The position numbers and the translations under genes are program-made. The notes under the pieces are model-generated. The model was not told the origin of the DNA. It made no database searches and saw only the letters and a list, made by a program, of their open reading frames with translations. From the NCBI GenBank assembly GCA_024763135.1, contig JANTGD010000262.1, positions 1 to 5,531 on the forward strand: a stretch of DNA of 5,531 nt. The letters run 5' to 3'. Shown one piece after another: positions 1 through 5,250 of the stretch. Every line of letters starts with the position of its first letter. Position 1 is the first letter of the stretch. This DNA is from Thiotrichales bacterium (GTDB taxonomy: Bacteria; Pseudomonadota; Gammaproteobacteria; UWMA-0217).

Positions 1-216
1 TGGGAAGGGAACAACCATTCCCTGCGAAGTGCGCCTACCCAGGCATGCAGACAGGACAACTGCGACCGTCATTTTAAGCTGGACGAGGTACTAGGCATTT
101 TCGCACGGAGAATGTGAGCATATAGTTGATATGTGACCATTCGAGTACGAAAATAACGCCAAAATGGGCCAAACGATGAATACGCTGAGTCGTTACGATT
201 TCTTTAACTTGGCAGG
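1..216. other. Non-coding leader upstream of the operon
   Basis: No supported gene lies here. In gammaproteobacteria such as E. coli the cell-division gene zapA usually sits divergently beside ygfB. On the minus strand here there is only a 24-codon frame starting at 72 and running off the left edge; it has no Shine-Dalgarno and does not resemble the ZapA N-terminus. Visible structure is a perfect 6-bp hairpin (AGGGAA at 6-11 with TTCCCT at 18-23), a small CATAT/ATATG dyad at 119-133, and a repeated ATGTGA (112-117 and 131-136). The frame of the first gene is closed upstream by TAA at 205-207. Confidence 0.6.
126..154 (+). promoter_or_regulatory. Tentative sigma70-type promoter for the ygfB operon
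   Basis: TTGATA at 126-131 is a 5/6 match to the -35 consensus. It is followed after 17 bp by GAAAAT at 149-154, a 4/6 match to the -10 consensus. Transcription would begin near 161, giving a leader of about 60 nt. The -10 is poor and other A-rich hexamers nearby are nearly as good, so this is only a candidate. Confidence 0.25.
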
Positions 217-217
217 A
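211..217 (+). promoter_or_regulatory. Ribosome binding site that decides the ygfB start
   Basis: GGCAGGA at 211-217 contains the AGGA core of a Shine-Dalgarno. It abuts or overlaps the ATG at 217, where it could not serve as a ribosome site. It lies 5 nt before the in-frame GTG at 223, which is normal spacing. No other Shine-Dalgarno-like sequence sits 5-10 nt before 217. This favours initiation at GTG 223. Confidence 0.5.
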
Positions 218-222
218 TGATT

Positions 223-777
223 GTGGCGCTACCCGAATACGCAGACCTATCCGAAGAACTTGCCCGAGCCGGACTCGTGCACACCCCTGCCGAGCTCCAT
301 GGCATGCTCTGTGGGCTCCTCATCAAACAAGCTAACACACCCGCGGAACGCTTGCTGCAGTTGGTTGCAGGAGAAACTGCGCAAAGACCGGTCCTCGATT
401 CGACCACTGAGGCGCTATTGGACGCACTGCTGGAAACCACCCGCGAGCAATTACAAGATCCCAATTTGGGCCTGGAACTATTATTGCCGGACGACGACAC
501 ACCCCTGCAGTCACGTTTTGATGCAGCCTGCGACTGGGCACGAGGTTTGGTCTACGGATTGGCCGCCCAAGGAATCGACAATCCCGCCAGACTTTCTGCA
601 GACGCAGCAGACTTTTATCGTGACTGCCTTAGCCTCGCACGCGGTGATTTTGATACCGAGAGCGCTGCGGAGGAGAACGAAGAACTTTACATGGAGCTCC
701 AGGAATTTTTGCGTATCGGCACCTTGTTGACTCAAGAGGAAATTCAACCGCTTAAAGCGCCGCCGCAATTGCATTGA
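223..777 (+). CDS. ygfB: UPF0149 / YgfB family protein
   Basis: A small acidic, mostly helical protein of the UPF0149 (YgfB/YecA) family, predicted cytoplasmic, with no signal peptide or membrane segment. Counting from the ATG at 217 it has 186 residues; from the GTG at 223, the start I prefer because of AGGA spacing, it has 184. Family landmarks that align with my memory of E. coli YgfB are TPAELHGMLCGLL near residue 23, LLLPDDD near 88, the Trp-containing helix DWARGLVYGL near 106, and an acidic EEENEELYMELQEF-type helix near the C-terminus. The C-terminal ending in LH is also shared. The molecular function is not established for most species; in Pseudomonas aeruginosa YgfB has been reported to modulate gene expression linked to beta-lactam tolerance, which need not apply here. 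It is the first gene of the operon, 4 nt before pepP. The family call is firm; the exact start is not. Confidence 0.9.
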   Translation: MALPEYADLSEELARAGLVHTPAELHGMLCGLLIKQANTPAERLLQLVAGETAQRPVLDSTTEALLDALLETTREQLQDPNLGLELLLPDDDTPLQSRFDAACDWARGLVYGLAAQGIDNPARLSADAADFYRDCLSLARGDFDTESAAEENEELYMELQEFLRIGTLLTQEEIQPLKAPPQLH

Positions 778-781
778 TTTT

Positions 782-2095
782 ATGAAACGCTTACCCAAGA
801 CTGAACTGCAAAGGCGCCGGCGCGCATTAATGCGCATGATGGAAGATAACTCCATCGCAATTATCGCCGCCGCACCAGAACGCACCCGCAATCGGGACGT
901 GGATTACCCCTATCGACAAGACAGCGACTTTTTATACCTTACGGACTTTAGCGAACCGGAGTCCGTCGCGGTATTCATACCAGAACGAGAGCAAGGAGAG
1001 TTTTTACTGTTTTGTCGTGAACGTGACCCCAAAATGGAAACCTGGCACGGACGTCGTGCAGGACCGGAGGGCGCTATCAACAACTACTATGCCGACGATG
1101 CCTTCCCCATCGCCGATATCGATGAGATTCTTCCGGGCCTGCTCGAGCATCGCAGCCGCGTCTACTACACCATGGGCAAGGATCAAAGCTTCGATACCCA
1201 ACTCCTGGACTGGATCAAGCAACTCCGCCGCGGCGTCAGATCAGGGGTCAGCGTCCCGCACGAGTTTGTCGATTTGGAATACATTCTGCACGAGATGCGC
1301 CTGTTCAAATCCCGCTCGGAACTACGCCTTATGCGCGAGGCGGCGAAAATTACTCACGATGCCCATGTCCGCGCTATGTCAGTGTGCAGACCGGGGATGC
1401 ATGAATTTGAAATTGAAGCGGAAATACTGCATGCATTTCGCCGCGAAAATACCGAACCTGCCTATCCCTCTATTGTCGGTGGTGGTGAAAATGGATGCAT
1501 TTTGCACTACACAGAAAACAACGCCGCACTGAAAGATGGAGACTTGCTGTTGATTGACGCAGGGTGCGAGTATCAGGGCTATGCAAGCGACGTGACAAGA
1601 ACCTTTCCCATCAATGGGCAATTCTCCAAACCCCAAAGGGCACTCTATGATCTGGTGCTCAAAGCGCAGCAAGCAGCCATCGCGCAAGCCACACCAGGCA
1701 ACCACTGGAACGATCCGCATCATGCCGCCGTACAGGTTCTTACGGAAGGCCTGCTGGAATTGGGTATTCTCAAAGGCTCGCTCGAAAAGCTAATGGAGGA
1801 ACACAGCTACCGCAGATTTTATATGCATCGCACCGGACACTGGCTTGGGCTCGATGTGCACGATGTGGGCGACTACAAGTTCGAGGACGAGTGGCGCATT
1901 TTGGAACCAGGTATGGTGATGACCATCGAACCCGGCCTGTACATACCTGCCGACACCCGAGGCGTGCGCAAGCAATGGTGGAACATGGGTATCCGGATCG
2001 AAGATGATATACTGATCACAGCGGAGGGCCATGAGATTCTGACCGAACGAATTCCCAAGGCGCCGGACGAGATCGAAGCATTAATGGCAGCCTGA
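782..2095 (+). CDS. pepP: Xaa-Pro aminopeptidase P (M24B metallopeptidase)
   Basis: Cytosolic dinuclear-metal (typically Mn) exopeptidase that releases an N-terminal residue preceding proline. At 437 residues it matches the usual length of E. coli PepP (about 440). The N-terminal AMP_N domain covers about residues 1-170 (QRRRRALM at 10, DYPYRQDSDF at 41-50, HEMRLFKS at 170). The pita-bread catalytic domain follows. The metal ligands expected for the family are all present: D259 in LIDAG, D270 in ASDVTRTFP, H353 in TGHWLGLDVHDVG, E383 in TIEPGLY and E407 in GIRIEDD, plus the auxiliary H242 (LHYTEN) and H360. ATG 782 is the first possible start after the in-frame stop at 728-730. No Shine-Dalgarno precedes it, and ygfB ends 4 nt earlier, so translational coupling is likely. 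Its stop overlaps the ubiH start (TGATG). The gene looks intact. Confidence 0.97.
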   Translation: MKRLPKTELQRRRRALMRMMEDNSIAIIAAAPERTRNRDVDYPYRQDSDFLYLTDFSEPESVAVFIPEREQGEFLLFCRERDPKMETWHGRRAGPEGAINNYYADDAFPIADIDEILPGLLEHRSRVYYTMGKDQSFDTQLLDWIKQLRRGVRSGVSVPHEFVDLEYILHEMRLFKSRSELRLMREAAKITHDAHVRAMSVCRPGMHEFEIEAEILHAFRRENTEPAYPSIVGGGENGCILHYTENNAALKDGDLLLIDAGCEYQGYASDVTRTFPINGQFSKPQRALYDLVLKAQQAAIAQATPGNHWNDPHHAAVQVLTEGLLELGILKGSLEKLMEEHSYRRFYMHRTGHWLGLDVHDVGDYKFEDEWRILEPGMVMTIEPGLYIPADTRGVRKQWWNMGIRIEDDILITAEGHEILTERIPKAPDEIEALMAA

Positions 2096-3330
2096 TGAAA
2101 CACACGAAAGAATTTGACATTGCCATTATCGGCGGCGGATTAGTCGGCACCTCACTGGCGGCTGCGCTGGCCCATACCGACTTGCGTATCGCGCTGATCG
2201 ACGCCCGCCCCGCATCGAGCAAACCCACACTCGAAGACTACGATGAACGCAGCCTCGCGCTGGGTTATGGCAGTGCACGGATCTATCAGGCGCTCGGTCT
2301 TTGGAGCAAAATTGCCACTGCTGCCACCCCCATCCAGACGGTGCACGTCTCTGAAAAAGGCCGTTTAGGTGTAACGCGCTTGAACGCTTCAGATCTGGAC
2401 AGCAATGCGCTCGGGTATGTGGTTACGCTACGACATTTAGGCTCAGTGCTCGACTCAAGCCTAAACCATCAAGCAGGTCTGACTCGCTTTCAAGGGGCTC
2501 GGCTCCAGCACCTGGAAGCCGACGGGGAAGCGATCGAGATTAGCATCGTAACCGACCAAGGCCCGCTCTCGCTGCGCGCCGCATTGCTTGCAGGCGCGGA
2601 TGGTACACAGTCCATGACCCGCACATTACTCGGGATCGAGCAGCAGGATCTGAACTACCAACAACACGCCATTATCGCGAATGTAACTCCGGAGCTACCC
2701 CATAAAAATCAGGCATTTGAGCGCTTTACCCCCGATGGCCCATTGGCGCTGCTGCCCCTGACGAACAATCGCTGCGCGCTGGTGTGCACACAGCGACCCG
2801 AAGATGCGGCACGCACAATGCACCTGAGCGTTGCCGCTTTTTTACGGGATTTGAATGCACGTTTCGGTTATCGCTTGGGGCGCTTTGTACGCACCGGCAA
2901 ACGTGAATGCTATCCATTAAACCTCATGATTCCGGAACGCTTAACCGGACAGCGTAGTCTACTGCTGGGCAATGCTGCGCACACCTTACATCCGGTCGCA
3001 GGTCAGGGTTTGAATCTTGCGCTGCGTGATGTGGCGTTGCTTGCGCAACTATTAACCCAATATACGGATCCAGGCAGCCCCGAGCTGCTCACTCATTACG
3101 CCACGCTGCGCATGCGTGATATCCGCGCCACCGCTCAATACACGGATGGACTCGTGCGTTTGTTTACCCATCCTTCGAACCTACTGGGGCATCTCCGTGG
3201 CGCAGGCCTGATCCTGTTAGACCGCCTGCCCCCCATGAAACGGCAAATTGCACGTATTGGAATGGGAGAAAGGCGCTACCTTTACGGACGCCTGTTTCTT
3301 GGATTACCCACGGAGCCCCTAGCAAGATGA
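2095..3330 (+). CDS. ubiH: 2-octaprenyl-6-methoxyphenol hydroxylase (UbiH), FAD monooxygenase
   Basis: Class A flavoprotein monooxygenase of ubiquinone biosynthesis, responsible for a ring hydroxylation (C1 position in E. coli) using O2 and FAD. It has 411 residues, slightly longer than E. coli UbiH. The Rossmann dinucleotide-binding motif DIAIIGGGLVG spans residues 8-18. UbiH-specific TVHVSEKGRLG is at 82-92, the DG motif (AGADGTQS) around 166-173, and the FAD-ribityl motif LGNAAHTLHPVAGQG at 291-305. The last motif has Asn293 where most relatives have Asp (GD); as I recall, E. coli UbiH also has GN here, so this supports UbiH over UbiI or UbiF rather than suggesting a defect. The start overlaps the pepP stop by 1 nt and the stop overlaps the ubiI start by 4 nt, so coupled translation is expected. 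Paralogue assignment is based on remembered E. coli sequence. Confidence 0.92.
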   Translation: MKHTKEFDIAIIGGGLVGTSLAAALAHTDLRIALIDARPASSKPTLEDYDERSLALGYGSARIYQALGLWSKIATAATPIQTVHVSEKGRLGVTRLNASDLDSNALGYVVTLRHLGSVLDSSLNHQAGLTRFQGARLQHLEADGEAIEISIVTDQGPLSLRAALLAGADGTQSMTRTLLGIEQQDLNYQQHAIIANVTPELPHKNQAFERFTPDGPLALLPLTNNRCALVCTQRPEDAARTMHLSVAAFLRDLNARFGYRLGRFVRTGKRECYPLNLMIPERLTGQRSLLLGNAAHTLHPVAGQGLNLALRDVALLAQLLTQYTDPGSPELLTHYATLRMRDIRATAQYTDGLVRLFTHPSNLLGHLRGAGLILLDRLPPMKRQIARIGMGERRYLYGRLFLGLPTEPLAR

Positions 3331-4541
3331 TTCAACGATACGACGTTGTGATCAATGGCGGCGGCATGACCGGGCTGGCCCTGGGCTGCGCGCTCGGCCA
3401 ACAAGGACGCCAAGTGGCCGTCATTGAAACCCAGGGAGAGCCGCCCCGTTTCAATCCGGATACAGATTACGATTTGCGGGTCGTCGCACTCAATCAAGCC
3501 AGCCAGAATCTACTCGACCATTTGGGCGCATGGCAACAGTTGCTGCGCTGGCGCGTCTCTCCCTACCAACGCATGTATGTTTGGGATGCCGGCAGCCCGG
3601 GACACATCAGCTTTACGGCCACCGAGCTGGGCACGGCGCATTTGGGACATATTATTGAAAATCGCCTCATTCAGCGGGCTTTGTACGAGCGATTCACCTC
3701 ACTTGCAACGACACAATGGATTGGCGATGCGGCAATGGAACGCATTGCAGTTGACGAACACGATGCCTTAGTCAGCCTAACGGATGGGCGCATTCTAAAT
3801 ACGCGCCTGGTAGTGGGGGCGGATGGGCGTCACTCACAGGTGCGTCAAGCAGCCAATATCGACTTGCATCGCCGGGATTACCATCAGCAAGGGATTGTGG
3901 CGATTGTGCGTAGCGAACAACCCAGTGATTTTACTGCCTGGCAACGCTTTCTACCCGATGGGGTCTTGGCATTTTTACCGCTATCTGATGGACGCGCGTC
4001 GATTGTGTGGAGTTCACGCCGCGCGGATGAATTATTGGCGCTGCCCGATTCCCAATTCAAACAAGCCCTCGGGAAGGCATTCGATTTCCACTTGGGTGAG
4101 ATTTTGCAAGTGAGTCCCCGCGCCAGCTTCCCACTGATCGGCCGCCATGCAAAATCCTATATCAGCCCCCGAATCGTGCTGATTGGAGATGCCGCCCACA
4201 CCATTCATCCCCTTGCAGGTCAGGGGGTAAACCTGGGATTTATGGACGTAGCCGCGCTGACAGAGGTAATAGGCCAGACCACGCGTGATTTTGGCAGCCT
4301 ATCTGTACTACGCCGCTACGAACGCAGTCGAAGAGGAGAGAATGCCGTGATGCAGCGTCTGATGGAAGGGTTTCAGTTCCTCTTCATTAATAACAATAGC
4401 GTGTTATCGGGCATCCGCGGCCTGGGCCTGCGCCTCACCGACCAAGCAACCCCTTTGAAAAATCAAATGATGCGCTACGCGATGGGCATAGCAGGAGAGC
4501 GTCCAGCGATTGTGCGCCCGCCCGTGGATCAGTTGGTTTAG
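3327..4541 (+). CDS. ubiI: Ubiquinone C5-type hydroxylase, UbiI/VisC family FAD monooxygenase
   Basis: Paralogue of the preceding gene, expected to hydroxylate C5 of the ubiquinone precursor ring. It has 404 residues, the family length. Motifs: FAD-binding DVVINGGGMTG at 6-16; UbiI-like VWDAGSPGHISF at 85-96 and HLGHIIENRLIQRAL at 105-119; DG motif VGADGRHS at 163-170; GD motif GDAAHTIHPLAGQG at 287-300 followed by VNLGFMD; and RRYERSRR at 329-336. All match E. coli UbiI/VisC closely. Asn10 just before the GGG is a position usually held by a hydrophobic residue; it need not affect activity. ATG 3327 overlaps the ubiH stop (ATGA), with a weak GGAG at 3312-3315 lying 11 nt upstream. UbiF, UbiL or UbiM-like specificity cannot be strictly excluded without phylogeny. 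It is the last gene of the operon; a palindromic element begins 4 bp after its stop. Confidence 0.9.
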   Translation: MIQRYDVVINGGGMTGLALGCALGQQGRQVAVIETQGEPPRFNPDTDYDLRVVALNQASQNLLDHLGAWQQLLRWRVSPYQRMYVWDAGSPGHISFTATELGTAHLGHIIENRLIQRALYERFTSLATTQWIGDAAMERIAVDEHDALVSLTDGRILNTRLVVGADGRHSQVRQAANIDLHRRDYHQQGIVAIVRSEQPSDFTAWQRFLPDGVLAFLPLSDGRASIVWSSRRADELLALPDSQFKQALGKAFDFHLGEILQVSPRASFPLIGRHAKSYISPRIVLIGDAAHTIHPLAGQGVNLGFMDVAALTEVIGQTTRDFGSLSVLRRYERSRRGENAVMQRLMEGFQFLFINNNSVLSGIRGLGLRLTDQATPLKNQMMRYAMGIAGERPAIVRPPVDQLV

Positions 4542-4545
4542 TGTT

Positions 4546-4566
4546 TAAGGAAGCTCTGATCAATTC
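4546..4566 (+). repeat. Left terminal inverted repeat of the palindromic element
   Basis: It begins TAAGGAAGCTCTGAT and ends in AATTC. It matches the reverse complement of 4691-4711 at 19 of 21 positions; the differences are at the 6th and 16th bases. It begins 5 bp beyond the last base of the ubiI stop codon. Confidence 0.85.
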
Positions 4567-4690
4567 GTAACACGGCATCTTGCGGCGTACAATCGTCCAC
4601 TTCTGCGTTGCGGATCTTCGCAATAGCCAGCTATTACCTGCGGTCCGCGCCTTGAATTGGACGATTTTTCACCACAATCTGCTTGCGCCA

Positions 4691-4711
4691 GAATTAATCA
4701 GAGCTCCCTTA
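4691..4711 (-). repeat. Right terminal inverted repeat of the palindromic element
   Basis: Read on the minus strand it begins TAAGGGAGCTCTGAT and ends in AATTC, mirroring the left end. It is followed immediately by a run of eight C (4712-4719), where the inverted-repeat match stops. Confidence 0.85.
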
Positions 4712-4840
4712 CCCCCCCCTCTCTTGAGCACCCGACCATCGGCAACACGACGCTTGCCCCACTTCAGTCCACGTGTGGCACATCTGAGTGGCGATCGCTT
4801 GGAAAAAACACTACCCTCCTGCGCTGAGATCAGGCATCAT
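4712..4840. other. Intergenic stretch between the palindromic element and the csp promoter
   Basis: No gene is supported. Visible items are a C8 homopolymer (4712-4719), a 10-bp dyad CCACGTGTGG at 4769-4778, and the 8-bp palindrome GCGATCGC at 4791-4798. Any could be an operator, but nothing ties them to regulation. Together with the palindromic element and the csp leader, this makes a 477-bp gap between ubiI and the cold-shock gene. Confidence 0.5.
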
Positions 4841-4846
4841 TATAAT
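4841..4846 (+). promoter_or_regulatory. Consensus -10 box of the cold-shock gene promoter
   Basis: A perfect TATAAT lies at 4841-4846, about 170 bp before the csp start. A recognisable -35 is lacking at 15-18 bp spacing (around 4817-4825 the sequence is C/G-rich), and there is no extended TGn. Transcription from it would start near 4853. The resulting leader of about 165 nt is close to the long leader typical of cspA-type mRNAs, which supports the assignment. Confidence 0.5.
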
Positions 4847-4852
4847 TCTGGT

Positions 4853-5018
4853 TTATCAACGTAATTGTTTTGCGATATGAGCCAGAGGAGAGGGATTCAT
4901 CATCTCCCTGACGTCGGCGCCAGTTCTTGCGCTACCCAAAACCACGCGCATATGCCATCAAGCCCGTCGAGAGGTGACAATGGATCTATTGTGATACCGA
5001 TTGATCTAAGAGAGCAGC
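4853..5018 (+). promoter_or_regulatory. Long 5' leader of the cold-shock mRNA
   Basis: This is the inferred untranslated leader between the TATAAT box and the csp start. Long structured leaders are characteristic of cspA-family mRNAs, where they control stability and translation at low temperature. Possible local hairpins are AGGGA (4891-4895) with TCCCT (4905-4909), or the competing GGAGA (4887-4891) with TCTCC (4903-4907), and GCGC (4917-4920) with GCGC (4929-4932). TGACGTCGG at 4909-4917 partly resembles the E. coli cold box but sits too far from the predicted 5' end to be called. A five-codon ORF (Met-Asp-Leu-Leu-stop, 4980-4994) with a good GAGGTG upstream lies inside. Confidence 0.45.
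5007..5014 (+). promoter_or_regulatory. Ribosome binding site of the cold-shock gene
   Basis: TAAGAGAG at 5007-5014 resembles the Shine-Dalgarno TAAGGAGG and ends 4 nt before the ATG at 5019. It is the only such sequence at proper distance and fixes the start that gives a canonical 69-residue cold-shock protein. Confidence 0.6.
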
Positions 5019-5228
5019 ATGTCAAATCTAGTTTCAGGCACCGTCAAATGGTTCAACGACGAAAAAGGCTTCGGGTTTATTGAGCGTGAAGGGGGTAAAG
5101 ACGTCTTCGTCCACTACTCTGGCATCAATGGCGCGGGGCGCAAGACTTTGCAGGAAGGCCAGAAAGTTACCATGGAAGTGACGCAGGGGCAGAAAGGCCC
5201 GCAGGCTGAAAACGTCACCCCACTCTAA
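5019..5228 (+). CDS. Cold-shock domain protein, CspA family
   Basis: A 69-residue single-domain OB-fold protein that binds single-stranded RNA and DNA in the cytoplasm, typically acting as an RNA chaperone or antiterminator. It begins with the family hallmark TVKWFNDEKGFGFIE. RNP1 (KGFGFI) is at residues 16-21 and RNP2 (DVFVHY) at 28-33. The surface aromatics W11, F12, F18, F20, F30, H32 and Y33 are all present. The C-terminus (GPQAENVTPL) is typical. The protein is complete with no extensions. It is monocistronic, with its own promoter and a long leader, which suggests cold-responsive control, but many csp paralogues are expressed constitutively. Which paralogue (A, C, D, E or G) it is cannot be told, so no symbol is given. 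Confidence 0.95.
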   Translation: MSNLVSGTVKWFNDEKGFGFIEREGGKDVFVHYSGINGAGRKTLQEGQKVTMEVTQGQKGPQAENVTPL

Positions 5229-5229
5229 A

Positions 5230-5250
5230 GTGTCGCGTATCGCCTGACAC
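5230..5250 (+). terminator. Hairpin directly after the cold-shock gene
   Basis: GTGTC-GCG (5230-5237), loop TAT, CGC (5241-5243), a 2-nt bulge, then GACAC (5246-5250). This 8-bp stem begins 2 nt after the stop codon. It is followed by AACACC, not a T tract, so it would be a poor intrinsic terminator and may instead protect the 3' end of the mRNA or act in Rho-dependent ending. Confidence 0.3.

Larger units (their letters stand above)
4546..4711. mobile_element. MITE-like 166-bp palindromic element with terminal inverted repeats
   Basis: The ends are a 21-bp inverted repeat with 19 matches (4546-4566 and 4691-4711; core AGCTCTGAT, inner end AATTC). The whole element is an imperfect palindrome. 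The 9-bp arms AATCGTCCA (4591-4599) and TGGACGATT (4658-4666), and the central AATAGC-CA-GCTATT (4622-4635), are all symmetric about 4628.5, exactly the midpoint of the outer repeats. TA occurs at both outer ends, compatible with a TA target duplication of the kind made by IS630/Tc1-mariner elements and some IS5-family members. No transposase is encoded, so it would need a partner element elsewhere. The transcript could fold into a long hairpin and may help to end the operon mRNA. The origin as a MITE is inferred from structure. Confidence 0.75.

Noticed and set aside
1..72. Possible N-terminus of a divergent gene (ATG at 72 on the minus strand, 24 codons to the edge)
   Set aside because: There is no Shine-Dalgarno and no resemblance to ZapA; too short to support.
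291..305. UbiH GN-for-GD substitution as an inactivating change (residue numbers of UbiH)
   Set aside because: The same Asn is recalled in functional E. coli UbiH, so it is a subfamily trait.
511..891. 126-codon minus-strand frame opposite ygfB and pepP
   Set aside because: It lies antisense to two well-recognised genes and its product resembles nothing; treated as a shadow frame.
4776..4800. Sigma54-like TGGCAC before the cold-shock gene
   Set aside because: The required GC element at the correct -12 spacing is absent (12 bp rather than 10 between GG and GC).
4580..4864. 94-codon plus-strand frame through the palindromic element
   Set aside because: Its first half is non-coding palindrome, the rest is low-similarity sequence that runs through the csp promoter, and no ribosome site precedes it.
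4909..4917. Cold box TGACGTCGG
   Set aside because: It matches only part of the E. coli cold box and sits nearly 60 nt inside the predicted leader rather than at its 5' end.
4865..5083. 72-codon plus-strand frame overlapping the cold-shock gene in another frame
   Set aside because: It covers the csp leader and reads the start of csp out of frame; the cold-shock frame is clearly the real one.
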